Positions 1 through 8,548 of a stretch of DNA of 27,944 nt are shown here, piece after piece. A program made the translations under genes and the position numbers. Source of the DNA: Streptomyces rubellomurinus (lineage in GTDB: Bacteria > Actinomycetota > Actinomycetes > Streptomycetales > Streptomycetaceae). The notes beneath the pieces are model-generated. The model did not search any database, was not told the origin of the DNA, and saw nothing but the letters and a program-made list of their open reading frames with translations. The stretch spans positions 1 to 27,944 of the forward strand of contig NZ_JZKH01000093.1 of NCBI RefSeq assembly GCF_000961885.1. Reading direction: 5' to 3'. Within the stretch, counting starts at the first letter, position 1. Every line of letters starts with the position of its first letter.

Positions 1-42
1 GGGCGGGGGCGGGGGTGCGGGTGGACCTGCGGGCGGGGCGAC

Positions 43-768
43 TCAGGCCTCGGTTTCGGCCCCGGCCCCGGCGTTGGCGTTGGCGTCGGCCGGGGCTCCA
101 GCGCCGGCTTCAGCTTCGGCGCCCGCGCCGGCTGCCGAGTCCGCGGCGGCCGCGAAGGCGCCGTGGGCGAGGGCGTGCAGCAGGGCGGCCATGCCGTCGC
201 GCTGGAGACCGGCACGCTCGCCCTGACCCGGGTTCGAGCCGAGGCTGTGCGGGGTCGAGTTGATCAGGCCAAAGACGGCGTGCACGGCCGCCCGGGCCAC
301 CGGCTCGGCGCCGGACACGGCCAGCGGCGGGTAGGCCTGCCGGACCACGTCCACCCACAGTTCGACGTAGCCGCGCTGGAGGCGGCGGACGGTGCGGCGG
401 TCCTCCTCCTTGAGATTCAGCAGCTCGCGGTCGTGCAGGGTGATCAGGTCGCGGTCGTCGAGGGCGAACTCGACGTGGCCGCCGATCAGTGCGTCCAGGG
501 CGGCGTGCGGTCCGCCCCCGCCACCGGCCCGTCGCCGGCCCTCCTCCAGCAGGCGCTCGCTGATGCCGATCAGCAGATCGGCGAGCATCGCGTCCTTGCC
601 GGCGAAGTGACGGTAGAGGCCGGGGCCGCTGATGCCGACCGCCTTGCCGATCTCGTCCACGCCCACGCCGAGGAAGCCCCGGGCGGCGAACAGCCTCGCG
701 GCCTCGCGGCGGATCTGGTCACGGCGCGTGAGTGCGGAGGCGGTCGGGGCGTTCGGCATGCCGTCCAT
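43..768 (-). CDS. accR: TetR-family repressor, AccR-like
   Basis: 241-residue TetR-type DNA-binding protein. Residues about 15-62 form the classic TetR N-terminus: a helix with [18 protein letters not shown], then [26 protein letters not shown], the helix-turn-helix with the usual YRHF recognition helix. The rest is the variable ligand-binding half and ends in an Ala/Glu/Gly-rich tail. It is divergent from a carboxylase/HMG-CoA lyase/acyl-CoA dehydrogenase operon. The gap between them carries GTTAA-N6-TTAAC boxes, the motif I recall as described for AccR of Streptomyces avermitilis, a repressor of accD1A1-hmgL-fadE4 that responds to short-chain acyl-CoAs. The name therefore rests on context plus operator. 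The start at 768 lacks a Shine-Dalgarno; ATG at 759 is an alternative, and the mRNA may be nearly leaderless. The -10 region probably overlaps the operator at 782-797, which would allow autoregulation. Confidence 0.88.
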   Translation of the reverse strand: MDGMPNAPTASALTRRDQIRREAARLFAARGFLGVGVDEIGKAVGISGPGLYRHFAGKDAMLADLLIGISERLLEEGRRRAGGGGGPHAALDALIGGHVEFALDDRDLITLHDRELLNLKEEDRRTVRRLQRGYVELWVDVVRQAYPPLAVSGAEPVARAAVHAVFGLINSTPHSLGSNPGQGERAGLQRDGMAALLHALAHGAFAAAADSAAGAGAEAEAGAGAPADANANAGAGAETEA

Positions 769-781
769 CGTAGACAGTCGG

Positions 782-797
782 GTTATCGACCGTTAAC
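782..797. promoter_or_regulatory. Probable AccR operator 1 (one mismatch)
   Basis: GTTAT-N6-TTAAC, one mismatch from GTTAA-N6-TTAAC. It lies 14 bp upstream of the tetR start and would cover its promoter. Seen directly; assignment to AccR is inference from the known motif. Confidence 0.55.
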
Positions 798-809
798 CTG
801 GCCGCGTAA

Positions 810-825
810 GTTAACGTTCATTAAC
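810..825. promoter_or_regulatory. Probable AccR operator 2 (perfect match)
   Basis: GTTAA-CGTTCA-TTAAC, an exact GTTAA-N6-TTAAC box. It starts 28 bp after the first box, within the divergent promoter region and 67 bp before the accD1 start codon. Confidence 0.7.
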
Positions 826-891
826 GTGGGGACCGTGGCCGCACCGCACCCGGCCGCCGTCCTGGTGCCGAGGGCAAGGGAGCTCTTGGGA

Positions 892-2604
892 ATGGTCATC
901 TCAACCGCCGGAACGCCCACCGGCGTCCAGCTCAGCGCAACCACCGGCACCGCTGCCGTGCCGGGTGCCGCAGCACCGGGAGCAGCCGCCCCGGCGCCCC
1001 GGCTCGGTACCTCCGCGGACCCGGGCTCCGCCGCCTACCAGGCCAACGCCGAGGCGCACCGGGCCCTGGTCGCCGAACTGCGGGCGAAGCTCGACGCGGC
1101 CGCGCTCGGCGGCGGCGCCAAGGCCCGCGCCCGCCACACCTCGCGCGGCAAGCTCCTCCCCCGCGACCGGGTGGACACCCTGCTCGACCCGGCCTCGCCG
1201 TTCCTGGAGCTGGCCCCGCTGGCGGCCGACGGGATGTACGGCGGGGCGGCGCCCGCCGCCGGGGTGATCGCCGGCATCGGCCGGGTCGCCGGCCGCGAGG
1301 TGGTGGTGGTCGCCAACGACGCCACCGTCAAGGGCGGCACCTACTACCCGATGACGGTGAAGAAGCACCTGCGCGCCCAGGAGGTCGCGCTGGAGAACCG
1401 CCTCCCCTGCGTGTACCTGGTGGACTCGGGCGGCGCCTTCCTCCCCATGCAGGACGAGGTGTTCCCGGACCGCGACCACTTCGGCCGGATCTTCTACAAC
1501 CAGGCCCGGCTCTCCGCCGCGGGCATCCCGCAGATCGCCGCCGTGCTGGGCTCCTGCACGGCCGGCGGCGCGTACGTCCCGGCGATGAGCGACCAGGCCG
1601 TGATCGTCCGCAACCAGGGCACGATCTTCCTGGGCGGCCCGCCGCTGGTGAAGGCCGCCACCGGCGAGGTGGTCACGGCCGAGGAGCTGGGCGGCGGCGA
1701 GCTGCACTCCCGCACCTCCGGCGTGACGGACCACCTGGCCGAGGACGACGCCCACGCCCTCTCCCTGGTCCGCACGATCGTGGCCGGGCTCGGTCCGCGT
1801 GAGCCCAGGCCGTGGCCGCTCGCCCCGGTCGAGCCCCCGGCCGTCGACCCGGCCGGCCTGTACGGGGCCGTGCCGGTGGACCCGCGCACGCCGTACGACG
1901 TCCGCGAGGTGATCGCCCGGCTGGTCGACGGCAGCCGCTTCGCCGAGTTCAAGGCCGAGTACGGTTCGACCCTGGTCACCGGCTTCGCCAAGATCCACGG
2001 CCACCCGGTCGGCATCGTCGCCAACAACGGCGTGCTGTTCGCCGAATCGGCCCTCAAGGGCGCGCACTTCATCGAGTTGTGCGACCAGCGCGGCATCCCC
2101 CTCCTCTTCCTGCAGAACATCACCGGCTTCATGGTCGGCCGGCAGTACGAGGCGGGCGGCATCGCCAAGCACGGCGCCAAGATGGTCAACGCCGTCGCCT
2201 GCACCCGCGTCCCGAAGCTGACCGTGGTGATCGGCGGCTCGTACGGAGCCGGCAACTACTCGATGTGCGGTCGGGCCTATTCACCTCGCTTCCTGTGGAT
2301 GTGGCCGGGCGCCAAGATCTCCGTGATGGGCGGCGAGCAGGCGGCCTCCGTCCTCGCCACCGTCCGCCGCGACCAGTTGGAGGCGCACGGCGAGCAGTGG
2401 CCGGCGGAGGCGGAGGAGGAGTTCAAGCGCCCGGTCCGCGAGCAGTACGAGCACCAGGGCAACGCCTACTACGCCACCGCACGGCTCTGGGACGACGGCG
2501 TGATCGACCCGATGGACACCCGCACCGTGGTCGGCCTCGCCCTCACCGCCTGCGCCAACGCCCCGCTGCCGCCCGCCGGCCCGTACGGCGTCTTCCGGAT
2601 GTGA
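892..2604 (+). CDS. accD1: Acyl-CoA (methylcrotonyl-CoA) carboxylase beta subunit
   Basis: 570-residue carboxyltransferase chain. It transfers CO2 from carboxybiotin to an acyl-CoA, most likely 3-methylcrotonyl-CoA in leucine breakdown. Both halves of the crotonase-like carboxyltransferase fold are visible: the acyl-CoA side has [14 protein letters not shown] and [15 protein letters not shown], followed by [12 protein letters not shown]. The C-terminal side has [56 protein letters not shown] and SVMGGEQAA. This is the MCC-beta rather than the PCC-beta pattern. ATG at 892 was chosen because AAGGGAG lies about 10 nt upstream; the frame stays open to 163, but that stretch is antisense to tetR. 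The first ~45 residues are Ala/Thr/Gly/Pro-rich and probably disordered. It is the first gene of the operon, followed by a hairpin and the alpha chain. Confidence 0.93.
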   Translation: MVISTAGTPTGVQLSATTGTAAVPGAAAPGAAAPAPRLGTSADPGSAAYQANAEAHRALVAELRAKLDAAALGGGAKARARHTSRGKLLPRDRVDTLLDPASPFLELAPLAADGMYGGAAPAAGVIAGIGRVAGREVVVVANDATVKGGTYYPMTVKKHLRAQEVALENRLPCVYLVDSGGAFLPMQDEVFPDRDHFGRIFYNQARLSAAGIPQIAAVLGSCTAGGAYVPAMSDQAVIVRNQGTIFLGGPPLVKAATGEVVTAEELGGGELHSRTSGVTDHLAEDDAHALSLVRTIVAGLGPREPRPWPLAPVEPPAVDPAGLYGAVPVDPRTPYDVREVIARLVDGSRFAEFKAEYGSTLVTGFAKIHGHPVGIVANNGVLFAESALKGAHFIELCDQRGIPLLFLQNITGFMVGRQYEAGGIAKHGAKMVNAVACTRVPKLTVVIGGSYGAGNYSMCGRAYSPRFLWMWPGAKISVMGGEQAASVLATVRRDQLEAHGEQWPAEAEEEFKRPVREQYEHQGNAYYATARLWDDGVIDPMDTRTVVGLALTACANAPLPPAGPYGVFRM

Positions 2605-2610
2605 CCCCCG

Positions 2611-2637
2611 GCGCCGGCGAACCGCGTTCGCCGGCGC
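2611..2637 (+). terminator. Intra-operon hairpin between carboxylase beta and alpha genes
   Basis: Perfect 12-bp stem (GCGCCGGCGAAC / GTTCGCCGGCGC) with a CGC loop, starting 7 nt after the accD1 stop. A pyrimidine-rich but not U-rich tract follows, so it may be a partial terminator, an mRNA-stability element or a processing site rather than a full stop. Confidence 0.5.
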
Positions 2638-2696
2638 ACCTCCCCTTCACCTCCACCTCCTTCGTACGGCCCCCTCGACCCGGAGGAACGCCTCCC

Positions 2697-4964
2697 ATGT
2701 TCGACACAGTTCTGGTCGCCAACCGCGGCGAGATCGCCCTGCGGGTGATCCGCACCCTGCGGCGGCTCGGCGTCCGTTCGGTCGCCGTGTTCAGCGACGC
2801 GGACGCCGACGCCCCGCACGTCCGCGAGGCGGACGTCGCGGTCCGGCTCGGCCCGGCCGACCGCAGCGACAGCTCGGCGGCCGAGACCTACCTGCGGACC
2901 GACCAGATCCTCGCCGCCGCCCGCCGCACGGGCGCCCAGGCCGTCCACCCCGGCTACGGCTTCCTCGCCGAGAACCCCGGCTTCGCCCGCGCCTGCGCCG
3001 ACGCGGGCCTCGTCTTCATCGGACCACCTCCCGGTGCCGTCGAGTTGATGGGTGACAAGATCAACGCCAAGGAGGCCGTTCGGGCCGCCGGCGTTCCGGT
3101 GGTCCCCGGCAGCCAGGCCACCGCGCCCAGCGACGAGGACCTCGTCGCCGCCGCCGACGAGATCGGCTACCCCGTACTGCTCAAGCCGTCCGCCGGAGGC
3201 GGCGGCAAGGGCATGCGCCTCGTGCGGGACCGCGCCGACCTGCCCACCGAGATCGCCGCCGCCCGCCGCGTCGCCCGGACCGCCTTCGGCGACGACACCC
3301 TGCTCCTGGAGCGCTGGGTCGACCGGCCGCGCCACATCGAGGTGCAGGTGCTCGCCGACGCCCACGGCACCACCGTCCACCTCGGCGAGCGCGAGTGCAG
3401 CCTGCAGCGCCGCCACCAGAAACTGATCGAAGAGGCTCCCTCCGTTCTCCTCAATGCCGAGACCCGCGCCGCGATGGGCGCCGCGGCCGTCCGCGCCGCG
3501 GAGTCCTGCGGCTACACCGGGGCCGGCACCGTGGAGTTCATCGTCCCCGGCATCGACCCGGACTCCCCCGCCTCCGCCTCCACCGAGGGGGTACGGGACT
3601 TCTTCTTCATGGAGATGAACACCCGCCTCCAGGTGGAACACCCCGTCACCGAACTCGCCATCGCCATCGGCGAGGACTCAGCCCGACTCGACCTGGTCGA
3701 GTGGCAGCTGCGCATCGCCGCCGGCGAACCGCTCTCCTTCGATCAGTCCGACGTCTCCTTCCAGGGCCACGCCATCGAGGCCCGCATCTGCGCCGAGGAC
3801 CCGGAACGCGACTTCCTGCCCACCGGCGGCCGCATCCTCACCCTCGAAGAGCCCCGGGGCGAGGGCATCCGCGTCGACTCCGGCGTCGCCCCCGGAACCG
3901 TCATCACCAGCGCCTACGACCCGATGCTCGCCAAGGTCATCGCGTACGGGCCCGACCGCCCGACCGCGCTGCGCCGGCTCCGCGCCGCGCTGGCCGACAC
4001 CCGCGTCCTGGGCGTCACCACCAACACCGGCTTCCTGCGCCGACTGCTCGCACACCCCGAGGTCGTCGCCGGCCGACTGGACACCGGCCTGGTGGAACAG
4101 ACGGCCCAGCAGCAGCCGGCCCTGCTCGCCTCGCCCTACTCCCCGGCGAACGCGTCCCCGGCGAACGCGTCCTCAACGGACGCGGCCACCCCGGTGGATC
4201 CCGCCGCCCCCGCGGCGACCGAACCTCCGTCATCTGCCCACCTCCTCTACTACGCGGCCGCGCTGGCGCGGCACCTGGACCTGACCCCGGCCGCCGACCC
4301 CGGCGGCTGGACCGACCCGTTCTCCCTTCCCTCCGGCTGGCGCCTGGGCGGCACCCCCGCCTGGACCGCCCACCGGCTCCGGGCCCCCGGCCAGGACCCG
4401 GTGTCGGTGCGCATCCGTTCGATCACTGCGGGCAACGTAGCCGACACCACTGACAATTCCGCCGGGCGCATCATGGAGGTGGAGCTCCGCCTCGACGCCG
4501 GGCCCGTCCACCGCGCCCGCGCGGCCCGGGTCGGCGACCGGCTGCACCTGACCGTCGACGGCCTGCAGACCGCCTTCGCGCTGGCCACCGACACCGACCC
4601 CGGCCTCGCCGCCGGCCCGGTGACCTGGCTCGGGATCGAGGGCGATGCCTGGCCGGTGCACGCCCACGACCCGGTCGGCGAGAGCGCCGCCGCGGCCGGC
4701 GCCCACCACGGCGCCCTGACCGCCCCGATGCCCGGCACCGTCACGGTCGTCAAGACCACGACGGGCGAGACGGTCCGCAAGGGCCAGCCCCTGCTCGTGC
4801 TGGAGGCCATGAAGATGGAACACGTGATCGCCGCGCCGCACGACGGCGTGGTCGCCGAGCTGCGGGCCACCGCCGGCGCGACCGTCGCGATGGAGGACCT
4901 GCTGGTCGTGGTCACCCCGACCGAGGACGCTGCCGGGCCGGCCGCCGCGGAGGTGCGGTCGTGA
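2697..4964 (+). CDS. accA1: Acyl-CoA (methylcrotonyl-CoA) carboxylase alpha subunit (biotin carboxylase + BCCP)
   Basis: 755-residue biotin-dependent carboxylase alpha chain. Order: biotin carboxylase N-domain (LVANRGEIALRVIRTLRRLG), ATP-grasp domain with glycine-rich loop GGGGKGMR, the RRHQKLIEEAPS and EMNTRLQVEHPVTE segments, the C-domain (EARICAEDPERDFLPTGG), a linker/BT region, and a C-terminal biotinyl domain with VLEAMKMEH, where Lys706 is the biotinylated residue. It carboxylates biotin with ATP and bicarbonate and passes CO2 to the beta chain upstream. ATG 2697 has GGAGGAA about 9 nt before it. The linker near 4143-4172 contains a perfect 15-bp tandem duplication encoding Pro-Ala-Asn-Ala-Ser repeats, followed by a Pro/Ala/Thr-rich stretch. 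The end overlaps the next start by GTGA, so the lyase is translationally coupled. Confidence 0.95.
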   Translation: MFDTVLVANRGEIALRVIRTLRRLGVRSVAVFSDADADAPHVREADVAVRLGPADRSDSSAAETYLRTDQILAAARRTGAQAVHPGYGFLAENPGFARACADAGLVFIGPPPGAVELMGDKINAKEAVRAAGVPVVPGSQATAPSDEDLVAAADEIGYPVLLKPSAGGGGKGMRLVRDRADLPTEIAAARRVARTAFGDDTLLLERWVDRPRHIEVQVLADAHGTTVHLGERECSLQRRHQKLIEEAPSVLLNAETRAAMGAAAVRAAESCGYTGAGTVEFIVPGIDPDSPASASTEGVRDFFFMEMNTRLQVEHPVTELAIAIGEDSARLDLVEWQLRIAAGEPLSFDQSDVSFQGHAIEARICAEDPERDFLPTGGRILTLEEPRGEGIRVDSGVAPGTVITSAYDPMLAKVIAYGPDRPTALRRLRAALADTRVLGVTTNTGFLRRLLAHPEVVAGRLDTGLVEQTAQQQPALLASPYSPANASPANASSTDAATPVDPAAPAATEPPSSAHLLYYAAALARHLDLTPAADPGGWTDPFSLPSGWRLGGTPAWTAHRLRAPGQDPVSVRIRSITAGNVADTTDNSAGRIMEVELRLDAGPVHRARAARVGDRLHLTVDGLQTAFALATDTDPGLAAGPVTWLGIEGDAWPVHAHDPVGESAAAAGAHHGALTAPMPGTVTVVKTTTGETVRKGQPLLVLEAMKMEHVIAAPHDGVVAELRATAGATVAMEDLLVVVTPTEDAAGPAAAEVRS
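4143..4172 (+). repeat. 15-bp tandem duplication inside accA1
   Basis: Two perfect copies of CCGGCGAACGCGTCC. In-frame expansion in the flexible linker before the C-terminal part of the alpha chain. Confidence 0.85.
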
Positions 4965-5947
4965 CCGCCGCGACGCACGAGCCCGACGCCCTCGACCTGG
5001 GCCTGCCCGACCCGGTCCGCGCCGCCGACCTGCCCGAGGAGGTCCGCATCCACGAGGTCGGGGCGCGCGACGGGCTGCAGAACGAGAAGTCCCTGGTGCC
5101 CGTGGAGGTCAAGGCGGAGTTCATCGCCCGGCTCGCGGCCGCCGGACTGCGGACCGTCGAGGCCACCAGCTTCGTTCACCCGAAATGGGTACCGCAGCTC
5201 GCCGACGCCGAGGAGCTGATGCCCCGGCTCGCCGACCTGCCCGAGCGTCACCCCGGCCTGCGGCTGCCGGTGCTGGTGCCCAACGAGCGCGGCCTCGACC
5301 GCGCGCTCGCCCACCGCGCCACCGACATCGCGGTCTTCGCCAGCGCCACCGAGACCTTCGCCCGGCGCAACCTCAACCGCTCCGCGGACGAGGCCATGGC
5401 GACGTTCCGCCCGGTCGTGGCCCGGGCCACCGAGGCCGGGACGGCCGTCCGGGGCTACCTCTCGATGTGCTTCGGCGACCCGTGGGAGGGGCCCGTCCCG
5501 GTCGAGCAGGTGGTCCGGTACGGCGCCGAGCTGCTGGACATGGGCTGCGCGGAGCTGAGCCTCGGCGACACCATCGGCGTCGCCACGCCGGGCCAGGTCG
5601 ACGCCCTGCTGGCGGGCTTCGCGCGGGCCGGCGTGCCGGTCGACCGGATCGCCGTGCACTTCCACGACACCTACGGCCAGGCGCTCAGCAACACCCTGGC
5701 GGCGCTGCGCGCGGGCGTCACCACGGTGGACGCCTCGGCCGGCGGCCTGGGCGGCTGCCCGTACGCCAAGAGCGCGACCGGCAACCTGGCCACCGAGGAC
5801 CTGGTGTGGATGCTGCACGGGCTCGGCATCCGGACCGGCGTCGACCTGCGCGCGCTGGTCGCGACCAGCGGCTGGATGGCCGAGCGGCTGGGCCGACCGA
5901 GCCCGTCCCGAACCGTCCAGGCCCTGCTCGGCGCCGCCCGGGGCTGA
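4961..5947 (+). CDS. hmgL: Hydroxymethylglutaryl-CoA lyase
   Basis: 328-residue TIM-barrel lyase that cleaves 3-hydroxy-3-methylglutaryl-CoA to acetyl-CoA and acetoacetate, the last step of leucine catabolism. Near the N-terminus VGARDGLQNEK supplies the family's metal-binding Asp and catalytic Arg. EATSFVHPKWVPQL and VHFHDTYGQALSN carry further barrel motifs with the metal-binding His residues. The signature loop GGLGGCPYAKSATGN contains the catalytic cysteine, Cys266. GTG 4961 overlaps the accA1 stop (GTGA). Some N-terminal residues precede the conserved barrel and are not conserved in the family. The enzyme needs 3-methylglutaconyl-CoA hydratase between the carboxylase and itself; no gene for that is in this window, so it must be elsewhere. 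Confidence 0.94.
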   Translation: MTAATHEPDALDLGLPDPVRAADLPEEVRIHEVGARDGLQNEKSLVPVEVKAEFIARLAAAGLRTVEATSFVHPKWVPQLADAEELMPRLADLPERHPGLRLPVLVPNERGLDRALAHRATDIAVFASATETFARRNLNRSADEAMATFRPVVARATEAGTAVRGYLSMCFGDPWEGPVPVEQVVRYGAELLDMGCAELSLGDTIGVATPGQVDALLAGFARAGVPVDRIAVHFHDTYGQALSNTLAALRAGVTTVDASAGGLGGCPYAKSATGNLATEDLVWMLHGLGIRTGVDLRALVATSGWMAERLGRPSPSRTVQALLGAARG

Positions 5948-6149
5948 CCCGCCCCGGCGGCGGCGCCCCCGCTCGGCGCCGGCTCCCGCACCGGTTCGGC
6001 GTCGGCCCCGGCCCCGGCCGCACGGCCCGGCCGGCACCGAGCACCACGTTCATCCCTCAACCACACCGTGCGACTGTCACACCGTCAGACAGGAGCCGGT
6101 CATTCCGCGAATGCCCGCGGCCACCCCGGCCGGGCACCAGGAGGATCAG

Positions 6150-7340
6150 ATGCTCGACCACCGACTCAGCAGCGAGTACGAGGAACTGCGGCGCACCGTC
6201 GCCGAGTTCGCCCAGGACGTGGTGGCCCCGAAGATCGGCGAGTTCTACGAGCGGGAGGAGTTCCCGTACGAGATCGTCCGGGAGATGGGCCGGATGGGCC
6301 TGTTCGGCCTGCCGTTCCCGGAGGAGTACGGCGGCATGGGCGGCGACTACTTCGCGCTCGGCCTGGCCCTGGAGGAGCTGGCCCGCGTCGACTCCTCGGT
6401 GGCCATCACCCTGGAGGCCGGCGTCTCGCTCGGCGCGATGCCGATCTACCGCTTCGGCACCGAGGAGCAGAAGCGCGAGTGGCTGCCCCGGCTGACCTCG
6501 GGCGAGATCCTCGGCGCCTTCGGCCTGACCGAGCCCGAGGGCGGCTCGGACGCCGGCGCGACCCGCACCACCGCGCGGTACGACGAGACCACCGACGAGT
6601 GGGTCATCAACGGGACGAAGTGCTTCATCACCAACTCCGGCACCGACATCACCGGGCTGGTCACCGTCACCGCCCTCACCGAACCGATCGCTCGTTCGAG
6701 TGAAGAAGGCGAATTCCGCTCGCCCACGCGGGAGATCTCGTCCATCATCGTGCCCACCGGGACCCCGGGGTTCCAGGTATCGAAGAAGTACTCGAAGGTC
6801 GGGTGGAACGCCTCCGACACCCGCGAACTGTCCTTTACCGACTGCCGCGTTCCCGCGGCCAACCTGCTGGGCGAGCGTGGCCGAGGCTACGCCCAGTTCC
6901 TGCGCATCCTCGACGAGGGGCGCATCGCGATCGCCGCCCTGGCCACCGGCCTGTCCCAGGGGTGCGTGGACGAATCCCTCAAGTACGCCGGCGAGCGCCG
7001 GGCCTTCGGCCGGCCGATCGGCGCCAACCAGGCCATCCAGTTCAAGCTCGCCGACATGGAGCTGCGCGCCCACACCTCCCGCCTGGCCTGGCGGGACGCG
7101 GCTTCCCGGCTGCTGCACGACGAACCGTTCAAGAAGGAGGCCGCGATCGCGAAGCTGTACTCGTCCGAGGCCGCCGTCGACAACGCCCGCGACGCGACCC
7201 AGATCCACGGTGGGTACGGCTTCATGAACGAATTCCCGGTCGCCCGGTTCTGGCGCGACTGCAAGATCCTGGAGATCGGGGAGGGGACGTCCGAGGTGCA
7301 GCGGATGCTCATCGCCCGGCACCTCGGCGTCGAGTCCTGA
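6150..7340 (+). CDS. acdH: Acyl-CoA dehydrogenase of branched-chain amino acid catabolism
   Basis: 396-residue FAD-dependent acyl-CoA dehydrogenase; it alpha,beta-desaturates branched or short-chain acyl-CoAs, passing electrons to ETF. The order is typical: N-terminal helical domain, FGLTEPEGGSDAGA and CFITN flavin-binding segments, beta domain KVGWNASDTRELSF, and C-terminal helices with GERRAFGRPI, QIHGGYGF and LEIGEGTSEVQRM, whose Glu is a candidate catalytic base. ATG 6150 is preceded by AGGAGGATC. An upstream in-frame ATG at 6111 lacks this signal. This is the position of acdH/fadE4 in Streptomyces after hmgL, and leucine-derived isovaleryl-CoA is a likely substrate. A 200-bp spacer separates it from hmgL. 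Residues about 178-194 form an unusual Ser/Glu/Arg-rich insertion with lower-GC codons before the conserved EISSIIVP strand. Confidence 0.93.
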   Translation: MLDHRLSSEYEELRRTVAEFAQDVVAPKIGEFYEREEFPYEIVREMGRMGLFGLPFPEEYGGMGGDYFALGLALEELARVDSSVAITLEAGVSLGAMPIYRFGTEEQKREWLPRLTSGEILGAFGLTEPEGGSDAGATRTTARYDETTDEWVINGTKCFITNSGTDITGLVTVTALTEPIARSSEEGEFRSPTREISSIIVPTGTPGFQVSKKYSKVGWNASDTRELSFTDCRVPAANLLGERGRGYAQFLRILDEGRIAIAALATGLSQGCVDESLKYAGERRAFGRPIGANQAIQFKLADMELRAHTSRLAWRDAASRLLHDEPFKKEAAIAKLYSSEAAVDNARDATQIHGGYGFMNEFPVARFWRDCKILEIGEGTSEVQRMLIARHLGVES

Positions 7341-7416
7341 GAGTCGATTCCTGAGAGTCGATTCCCGAGGGACGTCACCGAGTGGTGTCCCTGAGGAACC
7401 TGCCTGAGGAACCTGC
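7341..7416. repeat. Two short tandem repeats after acdH, flanking a hairpin
   Basis: 14-bp unit GAGTCGATTCCTGA at 7341-7354 and, with one change, 7355-7368. A 13-bp unit CTGAGGAACCTGC is perfectly duplicated at 7391-7403 and 7404-7416. Between them, AGGGA...TCCCT with inner CACC/GGTG (7368-7392) can form a bulged hairpin without a U-tract. The region lies between convergent genes and may act as a weak bidirectional terminator. Confidence 0.6.
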
Positions 7417-7447
7417 CTGAGTCGTCCGGCCCACCCGGTCGGCCGGC

Positions 7448-8548
7448 TCAGGGGATCACGATCACCGGGCGGTTGGCCCGCCGCGCCAGCCGTCCGGAGA
7501 CCGAACCGAAGATCTTGCCGAGCAGGCCGTGCGTCGTGCCGACGACGATCGCGTCGGCGGCGTACTCGCGGCCGACCTCCTCGATCTCGTGGCAGATGTC
7601 GCCGCCGCGCTCGATCAGGATCCAGGGCACCCCGCTGAGGAAGTCCGCGCAGGCCAGCTCCAGGCCCAGGACCTCGGTCCGATGGTCGGGAAGGTCGACG
7701 AAGACAGGAGGCTCACAGCCCGCCCAGACCGTGGCGGGCAGGCGGTTGGCGACGTGCACGATCACCAGGCCGCACTGGGAGCGGCGCGCCATGCCGACCG
7801 CGTAGGCGAGGGCGCGCTCGCTCGACAGCGAGCCGTCGAAGCCGACCACCACGCCGTGCTGGAACACCGGGTCGGGGGCGCCCGTCTCGGTCTCCTGCGC
7901 CGAGGGCTCGCCGTGCGCACCGCCGGGCACGCCGGGCCCCGCCTCCGGGCGCTCGGCGCCCGGGCCCAGGCGGCCCGTCACCGGACGTCCCCCAGGGTCG
8001 GCCGGGAACTCGCCACGCCGCTGGCGGGGCCCGGGGCGGTCACGGCGGTCGGCGCCGACGCGTCCGGCCTCGCCACGTCCCGCGAGACCACGCCCGGCAA
8101 AACCGCGCGGGACGAGGCCACGCCCGACGAGACCGCGCAGCGCTCGTGCCAGGCCTCGGGGGCCGGCTCGCTCGGTGCCCGCCTCGCCAGGGCCCGCGTC
8201 GCCGGGAGCAGGGGTGTCGGAGGCTGCGGTACCGGGGCGCTCGTCGCCCGCTTCGCCGTCCGCCTCGCCGGCCGGTCGGCGGCGGTTCGGGACGCCGGGG
8301 CGCTCGTCAGGGCGCTCGCCCGTGCCGGGCCGGTCTCCGGCCTGCCCCCGGTCGTCGCCGAAGGCGCCGTCACCGCAGACGTCGGCCAGGTCGTCGCCGC
8401 GTGCCTCGTCGGCATGCCCGCCGTCACCGCGATTCCCGTGGTCGTCGGCCGGGACGAGGTCCGCGCGGCCGCCGTCGGCGCCGGTTCCTGCGCCGGTGCT
8501 GCGGGACGCGTCCGGTTCCACCGGTCGGGAAGGCTCAAAACCAGCCAT
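7448..8548 (-). CDS. Universal stress protein with long disordered N-terminal region
   Basis: 366 residues if started at the ATG at 8548. The last ~145 residues are a UspA domain: VVVGFDGSLSSERALAYAVGMAR at its start, DAIVVGTTHGLLGKIFGSVSG and NRPVIVIP at the end. The nucleotide loop is altered: the usual G-x2-G-x9-G-S/T is G-TT-H with a shorter spacing to GS, so ATP binding is uncertain. The first ~215 residues are low complexity, acidic and Gly/Asp-rich first, then Arg/Gly-rich with repeats of GRGL type. Third-position GC stays high there, which suggests real coding. GTG at 7930, with GGAGG about 11 nt upstream, would give a normal 160-residue Usp and is a serious alternative start. Cytoplasmic; convergent with acdH. 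Confidence 0.8.
   Translation of the reverse strand: MAGFEPSRPVEPDASRSTGAGTGADGGRADLVPADDHGNRGDGGHADEARGDDLADVCGDGAFGDDRGQAGDRPGTGERPDERPGVPNRRRPAGEADGEAGDERPGTAASDTPAPGDAGPGEAGTERAGPRGLARALRGLVGRGLVPRGFAGRGLAGRGEAGRVGADRRDRPGPRQRRGEFPADPGGRPVTGRLGPGAERPEAGPGVPGGAHGEPSAQETETGAPDPVFQHGVVVGFDGSLSSERALAYAVGMARRSQCGLVIVHVANRLPATVWAGCEPPVFVDLPDHRTEVLGLELACADFLSGVPWILIERGGDICHEIEEVGREYAADAIVVGTTHGLLGKIFGSVSGRLARRANRPVIVIP

Noticed and set aside
163..891. Upstream extension of the carboxylase beta frame
   Set aside because: It is antisense to the TetR gene and crosses the operator region. The ribosome site and protein homology support ATG 892.
901..2172. Long minus-strand frame opposite accD1
   Set aside because: Composition (Gly/Val/Asp/His repeats) is that of a GC-rich shadow, and the plus strand encodes a clear carboxylase.
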